From the NCBI RefSeq assembly GCF_045762675.1, contig NZ_JBJDLK010000003.1, positions 124,001-188,000 on the forward strand: 64,000 nucleotides of DNA, written 5' to 3'. Below are positions 48,892-58,099 of this stretch, piece after piece (within the stretch, counting starts at the first letter, position 1; each line of letters starts with the position of its first letter). The stretch comes from Elizabethkingia meningoseptica_A (GTDB lineage Bacteria > Bacteroidota > Bacteroidia > Flavobacteriales > Weeksellaceae). A model generated the notes under the pieces. The model saw only the letters and a program-made list of their open reading frames with translations. It ran no database searches and was not told the DNA's origin. Position numbers and translations under genes: made by a program.

Positions 48892-49803
48892 TTAGTATAT
48901 TATTTTTTCATAGGAGAAAAAATTAGGGAATCCGTTATGCAAAAAATAACTTTCATAATCCCTGAATTTTGTAGTCAAAATGAAATCTCCGCCCCATGCT
49001 CCCAAACTTTTGAAGAATGAGGGGGCATTTTTGAAATATTTTTCTTTAACTGGGGCGATTTTTAGGAAATTACTCATCACTTTTTCATGTTCTTCCATTA
49101 AAAGTGAAAAATTTTCTAAATCCGGACATTTTAATATATCATCTGTAAGTGCAGAAAAAAAATTGATTAAATCCGGTGACTTATCTTTTTCACGGTACAT
49201 CCTTATTCCTTCTCTGGAATCCTGCTTTTTATTCAGATGAACAAATAAAAGCTGCTCGCTGAATGCGGGTTTATAATTTACCGTTTCTACAATTTTTTCA
49301 TTTTCTTTCCGTGTATACAATACAGGAGCTCCTTCTTTTGCAACTGCAATATCGTATCCGCTTCCTCCTAATGCGAGATCATTTAGCAGAAAGGCATCTA
49401 CCCCGGCCCAGTCTGCAATATTATTCATTAATGTGGAACTGCTTCCTAAACCGTAATTTTCCGGAAACTGTACATTAGATTTTAATATATAAGAGGTATT
49501 ATGTTCCAGTTTATCTGAGTGAAGTTCTTTTAATGTTCTGAAAATTTTCAGAATAAATGCTGAAGCATCTTCTTTATTGGTCTCTGTAACTTTCAGATTC
49601 TTATAATCTATACAGGTCTTCAGCCAAGGAATATTTTCACGGTAGGTTTCCCAATATATACAGGATTTCCGGTCATCTTTTATTTCAACCGAAAGTTCCT
49701 GTCCCAGTCTGGTAGGAACAGCCAATGCCTTTGCACCATCCAGTACAAAATATTCAGATGTCAGTAAAAGTTTGCCGTGAGAGAAAAAATGTTGCTTATT
49801 CAA
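48892..49803 (-). CDS. GHMP-family kinase, probably mevalonate-pathway
   Basis: 303 residues. GHMP motif 1 FSHGKLLLTSEYFVL at the N-terminus, motif 2 (ATP loop) ENYGLGSSSTLMNNIADWA near residue 115, and the C-terminal SLGAWGGDFILTT in place of the usual GAGGGG stretch. Flavobacteria make isoprenoids by the mevalonate route, and GHMP kinases of this shape serve as mevalonate or phosphomevalonate kinases there. No other pathway gene is in the window, so the substrate remains open. It lies between fabD and pckA on the same strand, each separated by terminators or gaps. Confidence 0.82.
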   Translation of the reverse strand: MNKQHFFSHGKLLLTSEYFVLDGAKALAVPTRLGQELSVEIKDDRKSCIYWETYRENIPWLKTCIDYKNLKVTETNKEDASAFILKIFRTLKELHSDKLEHNTSYILKSNVQFPENYGLGSSSTLMNNIADWAGVDAFLLNDLALGGSGYDIAVAKEGAPVLYTRKENEKIVETVNYKPAFSEQLLFVHLNKKQDSREGIRMYREKDKSPDLINFFSALTDDILKCPDLENFSLLMEEHEKVMSNFLKIAPVKEKYFKNAPSFFKSLGAWGGDFILTTKFRDYESYFLHNGFPNFFSYEKIIY

Positions 49804-49820
49804 AACTGGTTATTGAAAGA

Positions 49821-49846
49821 AGAGACACAAATTTCTTTGTGTCTCT
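49821..49846. terminator. Terminator hairpin between fabD and the GHMP kinase gene
   Basis: Perfect 11-bp stem AGAGACACAAA / TTTGTGTCTCT with a 4-nt loop. T-richness is better on the plus-strand side; on the minus strand only TCTTT follows, so fabD termination may be partial. Confidence 0.7.
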
Positions 49847-49861
49847 TTATTTTTATTTTAC

Positions 49862-50737
49862 TTAAAATGCCGAGGATGTGTCGACTGCAGAATCAATTTT
49901 CTTGATCAATCCCTGCAATGTTTTCCCGGGACCTACTTCTACAAAGTTTGTAGCACCGTCTTTAATCATATTTCTAACTGACTGTGTCCATTTTACAGGT
50001 CCTGTTAGCTGCTTGATCAGGTTTTCCTTGATCTCTGCAGGATCGGAAACAGCAGTTGTTGTAATATTCTGATATACCGGAATAATTGGTTTACTGAATT
50101 TAGTAGAATTAATCGCTTCTGCTAATTCTTCTTGTGCCGGCTGCATTAATGGTGAATGGAAAGCTCCGTTTACAGGAAGCAATAAAGCTCTTTTTGCTCC
50201 GGCTTCTTTCAATTTCGCCATAGCTTCTTCCACAGCTTTAGTTTCTCCGGAAATTACCAGCTGTCCGGGACAGTTATAATTAGCAGGAACCACAATACCT
50301 TCAACAGATGCACAGATTTCCTCTACTTTATCATCATCAAGCCCTAATATAGCTGCCATAGATGATGGATTTGCATCACATGCTGCCTGCATAGCCATTG
50401 CTCTTTTGGATACCAAACGTAAACCATCTTCAAAAGACAGTACACCGTTTGCCACCAAAGCTGAAAATTCTCCAAGAGAATGTCCGGCAACCATTTGTGC
50501 GCCTAATGCATCCACAGCTTTTACAGCTGCAACAGAATGAATAAAAATCGCTGGCTGTGTTACCTTTGTTTTTTTCAGATCCTCATCGGCTCCATTGAAC
50601 ATTATAGAAAGAATATCGAACCCTAAAATATCGTTAGCCGACTCCATCAAATCTTTAATTTCTTTACGGCTATCGTAAAGATCCTTTCCCATTCCTACAA
50701 ACTGCGAGCCCTGGCCAGGGAATACTAATGCTTTCAT
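49862..50737 (-). CDS. fabD: Malonyl-CoA:ACP transacylase
   Basis: 291 residues, usual length. VFPGQGSQFVGMGKDLYD at the N-terminus, catalytic Ser87 in GHSLGE, Arg112, and His194 in NGAFHSPLM, plus VEVGPGKTLQGL near the end. FabD moves malonyl groups from CoA to ACP for fatty-acid elongation. No other fab gene adjoins it here. Confidence 0.97.
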   Translation of the reverse strand: MKALVFPGQGSQFVGMGKDLYDSRKEIKDLMESANDILGFDILSIMFNGADEDLKKTKVTQPAIFIHSVAAVKAVDALGAQMVAGHSLGEFSALVANGVLSFEDGLRLVSKRAMAMQAACDANPSSMAAILGLDDDKVEEICASVEGIVVPANYNCPGQLVISGETKAVEEAMAKLKEAGAKRALLLPVNGAFHSPLMQPAQEELAEAINSTKFSKPIIPVYQNITTTAVSDPAEIKENLIKQLTGPVKWTQSVRNMIKDGATNFVEVGPGKTLQGLIKKIDSAVDTSSAF

Positions 50738-50794
50738 TCGTTTAATTTATTTGTGTGTAATACCTTTTTGGAATTAATTTGTGGGGTTTTCTAA

Positions 50795-52696
50795 CTAAGG
50801 ATTCAAACGTATTACACGGTATCCTTTGTTGATATAAGCCCCTTCTTTTGTTTTTTCGTATTCAAACTTGGTTGCAAGATGCGTTTGGGATTTACCCATT
50901 TGTCTGAAGATCTCACCTTTTGAATTTTCTCTGGACAATGCATCATTCATCACGTCAAATCCTACAACAGCATATTTGGAAGGTGACTTGCAAAATTTTG
51001 CGTTATACTGTGCCAGTACTTCTTTTTCAAAGCTTCCGTCAGTATTCACCTTTCTGTCCATAATATATACCATGTTTACTTTTCCAAGATCTGCTTCTTT
51101 CTTATCGAAATCTGTGGAATAGAACATACTGAATGCTTTAACACCTGCAACTTCTTTCCCAAGAGCAATTACTCTGTTGGCAAATCCTGTTTTGGTTGCC
51201 TCACTGTCAGATGCAAGTACTGCAATTACAGGAGCAGACTGCCCCGTCATCATATTCTTTTCAACCTGAATATCATTAGGACTTGCTACTATAGCAATGT
51301 TAGGTTTCTTTAGAGATTTTTCAAGTCTTGTACGGATATCTTCAGCATAAGCGTCACCAACAATGTATATTTTTTCCCCGTTGTAAGCATCGGAAACTTC
51401 TTTTGCAATTCGCTCTGCATAGATCGACGCATCTGTTTCTATAATAATAAGGTTGCTGTATTTATACAGGTCCCTGGAATTAGCAAACGGAGATATTACC
51501 GGAATCTTTTTTGAAGAAACGTAAGACATCAGTTCTACTACATCCGATTTAAAGAACGGCCCCACAATAAGATCCGTGTTATCTTTATTAATAGACGTTA
51601 ATGCTTTCTGGAAAGAAGCCTCACTACCTTCATCGATAACATTAATGTTTAGCTTTTGTCCTTTTGCGGCATTTCTCTGAATGGCCAGCTTAGCTCCTGT
51701 TAAAAAGTCGAGTGCAGCGGTTCTGTATTTAGCATCGTTGGTATCGAATCCAAACGGCAATAACAACACAACATTTAGGGCATCACCTGAAGACTTAATA
51801 AAGGAATTATCAGCAGACTTTTTAATCTTCAGTACCATTCCTGCTTTTAATCCTCCTGAAAGTTGAGGGTTAAGCTCAATAAGCTGATCCAGACTGATTC
51901 CAAATTTATTCAGAATACCAAAAATAGTATCTCCCTGCTGAACAGTATAAGTAACATCATCTGCTGATGCGGTTACGGTTTCTTTTTTAGGCTGTTCCGT
52001 CGGAGTATCGTCAATTTTAGCTACTTTCTGTTTTTCTTCTTTAGTTGCTGTTTCTCTAACAGCATCCGCAGCATGGGCTCCCACGACAATAGATGTTCCG
52101 GGTTTTAAGCCTTTTTCTTCAAGCCCCGGGTTCATTTTGAACAGGTCTTTCTGAGAAATATTGAACATACGGGTAATCTTATAGTAGGTATCTTTTTGCT
52201 GTACTACATAAGATTTTGCTTCAGCATTCCCGACTTCCGGTTTGCTTTCAGCCTTTTTATCCTGAACAACAGGTTCTGTAACAGCTTCTTCTGTACCGTA
52301 TTTTTTAATATTGGCAATTGGCAAATTAATCTTTTGACCAATCTGAAGTCCTTCACCTAATTCAGGGTTTAGCTTTTTGATGTCTGCTAACGAAACATGA
52401 TAATCTCTTGCTATAGCGTAAAGAGATTGCCCCTGTTTTACAGAGATCTGTCCGGTCGTTGTTTTAGGAGTTACTGTTTCAGCAGTATTTTTACCGGTTT
52501 TGGAGATCACAACAATGTCTCCTATATCCAATGTTTTGTTCTTTACTCCGGGATTCAGTGCATAGAACTGATCCAGGGTTAGTCCATATTTTTTGGAAAT
52601 GCTATACGGATTATCTTTAGCGATTACCGTATGCGTTTTCTGTGCAGACGCAGAAAGCCAGAAAACCGATAATGCTGATATAAATAATTTCTTCAT
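50795..52696 (-). CDS. Four-LysM protein with C-terminal type-1 periplasmic-binding fold
   Basis: 633 residues: signal peptide ending ASAQ, LysM repeats at about 20-65, 83-126, 162-206 and 248-292 (each with a Y/S-I-x-KKYG...LNP core), separated by Lys/Glu/Thr-rich linkers, then a receptor-ligand-binding domain (about 308-633; NVVLLLPFGFD, VGPFFKSDVVELMSYVSS, IPVISPFANS). LysM binds peptidoglycan. The binding-protein fold recalls LpoA, the outer-membrane activator of PBP1A. A role as a wall-tethered sensor or regulator of peptidoglycan synthesis is inferred. Own -7 box TATTTTTG (52714-52721). Confidence 0.85.
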   Translation of the reverse strand: MKKLFISALSVFWLSASAQKTHTVIAKDNPYSISKKYGLTLDQFYALNPGVKNKTLDIGDIVVISKTGKNTAETVTPKTTTGQISVKQGQSLYAIARDYHVSLADIKKLNPELGEGLQIGQKINLPIANIKKYGTEEAVTEPVVQDKKAESKPEVGNAEAKSYVVQQKDTYYKITRMFNISQKDLFKMNPGLEEKGLKPGTSIVVGAHAADAVRETATKEEKQKVAKIDDTPTEQPKKETVTASADDVTYTVQQGDTIFGILNKFGISLDQLIELNPQLSGGLKAGMVLKIKKSADNSFIKSSGDALNVVLLLPFGFDTNDAKYRTAALDFLTGAKLAIQRNAAKGQKLNINVIDEGSEASFQKALTSINKDNTDLIVGPFFKSDVVELMSYVSSKKIPVISPFANSRDLYKYSNLIIIETDASIYAERIAKEVSDAYNGEKIYIVGDAYAEDIRTRLEKSLKKPNIAIVASPNDIQVEKNMMTGQSAPVIAVLASDSEATKTGFANRVIALGKEVAGVKAFSMFYSTDFDKKEADLGKVNMVYIMDRKVNTDGSFEKEVLAQYNAKFCKSPSKYAVVGFDVMNDALSRENSKGEIFRQMGKSQTHLATKFEYEKTKEGAYINKGYRVIRLNP

Positions 52697-52713
52697 TAGC
52701 GTAAATTATTATG

Positions 52714-52721
52714 CAAAAATA
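52714..52721 (-). promoter_or_regulatory. -7 box of the LysM protein gene
   Basis: TATTTTTG on the minus strand, 17 nt before the ATG; no good -33. Confidence 0.4.
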
Positions 52722-52734
52722 AACTTTTTTGTTT

Positions 52735-54327
52735 TTATAAAACCACAACCGTTAATTCGGGTTTGGTAACGTTGATACTCCCGTAACAAGTATTAAGCCA
52801 GTCACGTCCGTTTTCAGCATAGAAGTTACTAAAATTAATTTTACGTTCCTGCCATACTCCTGCCGGATTCACTACTTCATATAATTCATTGTAGCGCTGA
52901 TAAAGATCTGCCTGCACTATTTTTTCTGCACGCAGTAGTCTTTTATGCATTCTTTCAAAGGATTTAAGCTGTCTTACTTCTTCAGCAGCGACAAGGTTTT
53001 CAAAAGTTTTATCGGTCACACCTGCCTGCTTTTTAAGCTCGGCAAAAACAGATTTTACAACTTCTTCTTTCTCTGTCAGTATAGGCTGAAGCGGTGTTTT
53101 TCTGAGTAACTTTTTATGAACTGTTTCCTGATAGTTACCAAAAAAATCTTCTATACATAAATCGAGCTTCCGGATTTTACCCAGTGTTTTCTCAGTAATA
53201 AATGCAAAAGAATTTCTGGGTACCAGAATAGGGAATTCAAGATCAACAGCTTCAAAGAATTTCTTCAGTTCCAGCCAATACATTACTTCAGCATTTCCGC
53301 CAATATAAATAATGTTGGGCAGTACTGTTTCCTGATATGCAGGACGCAGCACGGCATTCGGGCTAAATCTTTCGGGGTTTGCCTGAAGCGCTTTCAGAAT
53401 CTCTTCTTCTGTGAAATGAATCGCGGTATCTACCACTTGATATTGCTCTCCTATTCGTTCTATCCTGCTTCGCAACCCATCGTGAAGATAGAATAAGTTA
53501 ATCTCTCTGGGATTTACCTGTACTTTTCCATACTGATCGATCAGCTGTGTAACAGCTTGCTTAGCGTTTTCAAAAAGACTGTTTTCCAGTAATTCTTTTT
53601 TAAATACCGGTGCTACTAATTCTTTCAGACGTTTATCATCACCATTCAGGATCAATAGCCCTGAATCTCCGAAAATTCTGTTTACCAGTATTCTTGTTGC
53701 AAGTGTCAGAGATCTTCCTTCCTGATAGGCTTCTCTTGCCCATCGGATAAGTTCTGTACCGTAGGTAAAGTCTTTGAATTCTTTTTCAAAATCGTCGAGA
53801 AATGAAAGGTCAGAAAGCTTGATTCTGCCTACGGCATCTCCTGATTTTTCGTGTATCTGATAAAAATCCCCCTCTGTTTTAAAGTGATTGATCTCTTCAA
53901 AATCATGATCTTCGGTTGCCATCCAGAATACCGGAACAAAGTTTTTACCTTCGTTATTTTCATTCAGGTATTCTGCTGTTTTTATGGTCTGAAGAATTTT
54001 ATAGATAAAAAAAACAGGGCCTGTAAAGAGGTTCAGCTGGTGTCCTGTAGTTACTGTAAAAGTATTTTCTTTCTCCAGTAATTCTATATTTTTAATCTGT
54101 CTGGCGCTAATGGATACTTTACGCATTTGTTTTGCCAGAACTTCAGTCAAAACTTTACGTTGCCCGGCAGAATAATTACGGGATTTTTTATTCGCCTGCA
54201 GGAGCGCACTTTCTTTGGAAAATATGGCTCCATGATATGCATGAAGATTACCATTCAGGTAATCTTTCAGCATCTTAGGGATGCTTGGTATGTCCCTAAA
54301 ATCTATATTAAAACGACAATCTGCCAT
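52735..54327 (-). CDS. bshC: Putative cysteine ligase BshC (bacillithiol synthesis)
   Basis: 530 residues, the full family length. Diagnostic stretches are VTTGHQLNLFTGPVFFIYKI (near 95), PVFWMATEDHDFEEINHF, and IYIGGNAEVMYWLELKKFF. BshC joins cysteine to GlcN-malate in the last step of bacillithiol formation, the low-molecular-weight thiol used by Bacteroidetes and Firmicutes. Its promoter overlaps the 3' end of the upstream porin gene; the -7 box ends 4 nt before the ATG, so the message is predicted to be leaderless. Confidence 0.94.
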   Translation of the reverse strand: MADCRFNIDFRDIPSIPKMLKDYLNGNLHAYHGAIFSKESALLQANKKSRNYSAGQRKVLTEVLAKQMRKVSISARQIKNIELLEKENTFTVTTGHQLNLFTGPVFFIYKILQTIKTAEYLNENNEGKNFVPVFWMATEDHDFEEINHFKTEGDFYQIHEKSGDAVGRIKLSDLSFLDDFEKEFKDFTYGTELIRWAREAYQEGRSLTLATRILVNRIFGDSGLLILNGDDKRLKELVAPVFKKELLENSLFENAKQAVTQLIDQYGKVQVNPREINLFYLHDGLRSRIERIGEQYQVVDTAIHFTEEEILKALQANPERFSPNAVLRPAYQETVLPNIIYIGGNAEVMYWLELKKFFEAVDLEFPILVPRNSFAFITEKTLGKIRKLDLCIEDFFGNYQETVHKKLLRKTPLQPILTEKEEVVKSVFAELKKQAGVTDKTFENLVAAEEVRQLKSFERMHKRLLRAEKIVQADLYQRYNELYEVVNPAGVWQERKINFSNFYAENGRDWLNTCYGSINVTKPELTVVVL

Positions 54328-54331
54328 TCTT

Positions 54332-54359
54332 CAAATTTATGAAAAAATATACCAAACAA
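54332..54359 (-). promoter_or_regulatory. Promoter of bshC inside the porin gene end
   Basis: TTG (54357-54359), 17 nt, TAAATTTG (54332-54339) on the minus strand, overlapping the last codons of the upstream gene. Confidence 0.55.
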
Positions 54360-56274
54360 TACCCAGATTAAGCCTGAAATCGGCAACAGGATAATAAGGT
54401 GCTGCAAAGCTTTTATTTTTCATCAGCGTCGTGTTAATGTGCTGTCCTTCTATAAAGAACATCATTGTTTTCACTTTCAGATTGATATACACGTCCATAA
54501 TAGGCTGTCCACCGATAGAATAAGATGTTGCGCCAGGTAAAACAAATTCATTCAGTACCGGGAAGAATTCACGTGAAGCAAATTTACTGAAATAGTATGC
54601 TTTTACACCTGCCTGAATCTCCGCCGCATCTTTGAACATTTTGGACTGGAAGTACACATTCGCACGGCCAACAAAGCCCGGCATAGGAATAAGATCCTTA
54701 TTATTAATAGCTGACTGAAATAAAACTTTTCCGTTCAGACGGAATTTATTGTATTTGAATGTAGCTTCCCCACCAGCCTGCGTGATATTAACAGATGATG
54801 TTGACTGCTGCATCTGAAAATTTGAGTTGATATAGGCGTAATTTCCGATACTAAAATAGTTAAGGAAAGCAGCAGCATCAAACCATTTTAATTTTACAAC
54901 ACCACCAGCTTCAAGTACACTCTGATTCTTGAATCCGGAATTGGAATAGTTAAAATCTCTGTACTGGGAGCCATTCATGAGTAAATTAAATGAAGGGGCA
55001 GCGGACTGAAAGTTCAATTTCCCTTCTACGGCAAATCCTTCTGCAGGAATAAATGCTACTTTATTATTTATTCTTATAAAGTTTCCGAATTTACTTCCGG
55101 TCGTATATTCAGCGGAAGAGTTAAGATCCAGTTTGTCCCAAAGCTTAATTTGTAAATTTCCGTCAACACCTATCCGGCTCTCCTTCCATGTTACATCATT
55201 TTGGATCTGATTATCCAGGTAAATCTGATTGACTCCCAGCGTAATATTCTGGTATTTAAGGCCGGCATCCAATTTAAATTTCTCCCTGTCGAACACTAAA
55301 CTTACAATGTTTGTCAGTTTATCCGAGTATTTCTTTGCCGACTGTGTAAAATTAGGAATCATTGGGTATGTCTTCACCGGGAAAAGTCCTTCTTCAGCTC
55401 CGTTCTGAACGTAATAATACTTGTTTCCTTCATGCATTAACAAATGTCTTATTCTCAAAGGAAATGCATCATTAATTTTGAACAACCCGAAATCATGACT
55501 CAGGTAATATCTTCTGTAACTGAAAGCACTTTGTGAATTATTAAGTCTAACGGCTAAGTTTAATCTTGTTTTAAATCGGGAATCATCACCCAAGAACAAG
55601 CTCGGATCTGCAATACCACCGTTTTCTTCATTGTTCACATTCTGATTCAGGTAATGTGTATACAATTCATAACGTCCGGTCTTATTTTTATAATGCGCTC
55701 CAAAATTGAAATTATTATTCACCGAAAGGTTTCTCTGGTAAAGCCCTTTGGCTCTAAGTCCCATATAGTTAATGGAAAAATTGAAATCTTTTCCAATATT
55801 CTGGGTATAAGTAGAACTCAACACCGTACCACTTCCAGGTGCATTATGAAATATAAAGGCTGTGGTTGGTGTTTTTACATTATAATACTTGATATCGTCA
55901 ATCCCCAGAATATTAAAAGATTTTCCGGTTGGCAATACTGCCAGATTCTGCTGCTGATTCAGCTCATATACCATTGGATTAAATGTCTGACCTGAATTTG
56001 GAAACTGTATTCTTCCGAAATTATCTTTGTTGTTGAACTGGGAAAACACATAGGTTTTCTCATGGGAAAATACAGTATCAAATATTTTTTCCTCACCACG
56101 CTGTGTTTTGAACTTGTAATCGTTGATAACTGGTTTGAAGATTTTCAATGAATCTTTTTTACCATTATCTACAATTACAGAATCTTCCGGAATCCTGTTG
56201 TAATCAGTCTTATTAACAACTTGTGCCGATAGCGCTCCTGACACCAAAACTACACATAAAAAAATGTACCTCAT
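54337..56274 (-). CDS. Putative porin (Porin_10 type outer-membrane beta-barrel)
   Basis: 645 residues with a signal peptide ending LSAQ, a short periplasmic N-region (DYNRIPEDSVIVDNGKKDSL), then alternating amphipathic strands and a terminal aromatic strand (RLNLGIVWYIFS) typical of outer-membrane barrels. The FNILGIDDIKYYNVKTPTT and NTTLMKNKSFAAPYYPVADFR stretches are characteristic of the Bacteroidetes 'putative porin' family. The substrate is unknown. The start codon lies in a perfect 10-bp inverted repeat (56265-56293), suggesting control at the start. It may be co-transcribed with bshC, 9 bp downstream. Confidence 0.85.
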   Translation of the reverse strand: MRYIFLCVVLVSGALSAQVVNKTDYNRIPEDSVIVDNGKKDSLKIFKPVINDYKFKTQRGEEKIFDTVFSHEKTYVFSQFNNKDNFGRIQFPNSGQTFNPMVYELNQQQNLAVLPTGKSFNILGIDDIKYYNVKTPTTAFIFHNAPGSGTVLSSTYTQNIGKDFNFSINYMGLRAKGLYQRNLSVNNNFNFGAHYKNKTGRYELYTHYLNQNVNNEENGGIADPSLFLGDDSRFKTRLNLAVRLNNSQSAFSYRRYYLSHDFGLFKINDAFPLRIRHLLMHEGNKYYYVQNGAEEGLFPVKTYPMIPNFTQSAKKYSDKLTNIVSLVFDREKFKLDAGLKYQNITLGVNQIYLDNQIQNDVTWKESRIGVDGNLQIKLWDKLDLNSSAEYTTGSKFGNFIRINNKVAFIPAEGFAVEGKLNFQSAAPSFNLLMNGSQYRDFNYSNSGFKNQSVLEAGGVVKLKWFDAAAFLNYFSIGNYAYINSNFQMQQSTSSVNITQAGGEATFKYNKFRLNGKVLFQSAINNKDLIPMPGFVGRANVYFQSKMFKDAAEIQAGVKAYYFSKFASREFFPVLNEFVLPGATSYSIGGQPIMDVYINLKVKTMMFFIEGQHINTTLMKNKSFAAPYYPVADFRLNLGIVWYIFS

Positions 56275-56299
56275 CTTATTGGAATGAGGTACAAAAGTA
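56265..56299 (-). promoter_or_regulatory. Inverted repeat over the porin start codon plus -7 box
   Basis: TGTACCTCAT / ATGAGGTACA (56265-56274 and 56284-56293) with a 9-nt loop; on the minus strand the second arm contains the AUG and is followed by seven U. The -7 box TACTTTTG (56292-56299) overlaps the outer end. It could be an operator, an AUG-hiding hairpin or an attenuator. Confidence 0.5.
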
Positions 56300-56319
56300 G
56301 AGATTTTTTTGATAAAGAA

Positions 56320-56436
56320 TTACTGCTTCAGATATCTAACCAATTTCACAATATCTTCTTCTTTATTAAAGGCTCCCCTGACTTTAATAATTGACGAAAC
56401 AATAACTTCTTTAACCGGTATTCTGATAAAAATCAC
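56320..56436 (-). pseudogene. Short GTG-started ORF, possible gene remnant (38 codons)
   Basis: Encodes a 38-residue peptide with IRIPVKEVIVSSIIKVRGAF and NKEEDIVKLVRYLKQ; a stop codon closes the frame 17 codons upstream. The composition looks protein-like (no low complexity, amphipathic end), but there is no ATG and no family was recognised. It is either a small gene or the tail of a decayed one. Confidence 0.25.
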
Positions 56437-56530
56437 TTCATAATAACTATCATTATACCTCTTATTTCTCTACTTTATTTATAATAAAAAGCATTTTGGT
56501 TTCCTTTCATTGAACGTTAAAAACATTTTA

Positions 56531-58087
56531 TCAGTTTTTATAACCCGGATTCTGCTGTATTGAAGGATTACCCTGAATTTCTTCCAGCGGAACGGGTAAT
56601 GTAAATCTGTAATCATTAATAGAAAGAGTCAAAAGAGCTTTCTTATCAAAATCATCGGTTGGATCTCTGTCTATTGAAACCTGTGCGAGAGCGCCAATTC
56701 TTTTCAGATCAATATACCGGTGTCCTTCAAAAGCTAATTCTATTCTCCTTTCCTTCAAAATATCCGCCCATGCTTCCGTTTCATTCGCATAAACAGGCAC
56801 TGCTACAGTTCCGGAAATCTGCCTTGCCTGCCGTAACTGCTGAATATAATTTGCGGCTAAAGAAAGCTGTTTATCATTCACCGCACATTCTGCCAGTATA
56901 AAATACATCTCGGACAGCCGGAATACTTTCTGGTCATTCCGTAAGGGTTGTGTGCCGGAACTTTTCCCCGGATATTTATCTATAATAATTACATCCGAAG
57001 CTTTATAATCAGGATTAGCAGCATAATCAGGATCAAACCTGGAGGTAGGATCTACAAAAGCCCATCTTCTGATATCATTTTTGTTCTGATCTATCAGATT
57101 AAATAATTTTCTGCCCATATCATATAAAACAGAACCTCCTATATTGGTAGAATTTGTTGTATATAAACTGGCAATATTTCCCCATGAACCAGAAACCGGA
57201 CGGCTTAATGCAAAAATAATTTCACCGGGACTGCTGTCATTCCACATTTTAACATACGGATTCGTAGAATTATAAGCATTAAGAGCTCTGTGCCATCCGG
57301 CAGACCCAATTTCACCAACAGGAACCGGAGTAGCGGGAGTAAGAACCAAGCCCGATTCATTCAGTACTTTCTGTGCATAGGTTTTTGCCTCCGCATATTT
57401 CCCTCTGTATAAATAATATCTTGCTCTGAAGGCATTGATAAAGTTTTTATTGATAAAAAAATAGGTATTAGAAGGATTTAAATTAGCTTCTGCAAAAGCA
57501 ATATCTGCATCTATCACTGCGTATACATCTGCATTTTTACTTCGTGGCAGTTTCTGGTTAATACCCGGAACACCATTCACCATCATTACTCCCAACGCAT
57601 TATCATCTTTCATGTCCGGAGAGTAATACGTCTCCAGTTGCAGATAAGCAAAAGCACGTATTGCTCTTGCCTCAGCCAGAACCTGAAGCCTGGTTTTATC
57701 TGCATCAGCTGTACCGGCGGCCACCAGAGCAGAAGCGTCTATAAGGCGGTTCACTCTGTTAATTAACCTGTAATTATTTGCCCAGATGGAAGACGCAAAG
57801 CCATTGGTAATATCAAGATAAAACTGATGTGTATCTTGTGATAAAGAACTATTAGAAGGTCCTTGTCCTACCTCATCGGTAAACTGGGATGTAAAACCTA
57901 TTGGTGAGGAGATATCCAGGCCGGTATATACGTCACCCAGAAGAAACTGCTTTAAATCATCTGTTGTCTGAAATGTAGTCTCATTGGTTAATGTCCCGTC
58001 CTGCATAATATCCAGGGCATCCTGACAAGAACTTAAACCAAATAAAATAAGGGTGGTCTTCAATAAATTTATATATATTTTTTTCAT
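56531..58087 (-). CDS. SusD/RagB family outer-membrane lipoprotein (pair 4)
   Basis: 518 residues; lipobox LSSC (Cys21), SusD features LAEARAIRAFAYLQLETYYS, NAFRARYYLYRGKYAEA, LSEMYFILAECAVND, and KERRIELAFEGHRYIDLKRIG. The gene follows its SusC by 12 bp. No degradative enzyme adjoins. No obvious terminator was seen in the 250 bp after its stop. Confidence 0.94.
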   Translation of the reverse strand: MKKIYINLLKTTLILFGLSSCQDALDIMQDGTLTNETTFQTTDDLKQFLLGDVYTGLDISSPIGFTSQFTDEVGQGPSNSSLSQDTHQFYLDITNGFASSIWANNYRLINRVNRLIDASALVAAGTADADKTRLQVLAEARAIRAFAYLQLETYYSPDMKDDNALGVMMVNGVPGINQKLPRSKNADVYAVIDADIAFAEANLNPSNTYFFINKNFINAFRARYYLYRGKYAEAKTYAQKVLNESGLVLTPATPVPVGEIGSAGWHRALNAYNSTNPYVKMWNDSSPGEIIFALSRPVSGSWGNIASLYTTNSTNIGGSVLYDMGRKLFNLIDQNKNDIRRWAFVDPTSRFDPDYAANPDYKASDVIIIDKYPGKSSGTQPLRNDQKVFRLSEMYFILAECAVNDKQLSLAANYIQQLRQARQISGTVAVPVYANETEAWADILKERRIELAFEGHRYIDLKRIGALAQVSIDRDPTDDFDKKALLTLSINDYRFTLPVPLEEIQGNPSIQQNPGYKN

Positions 58088-58099
58088 AGCTCTTAAAAT

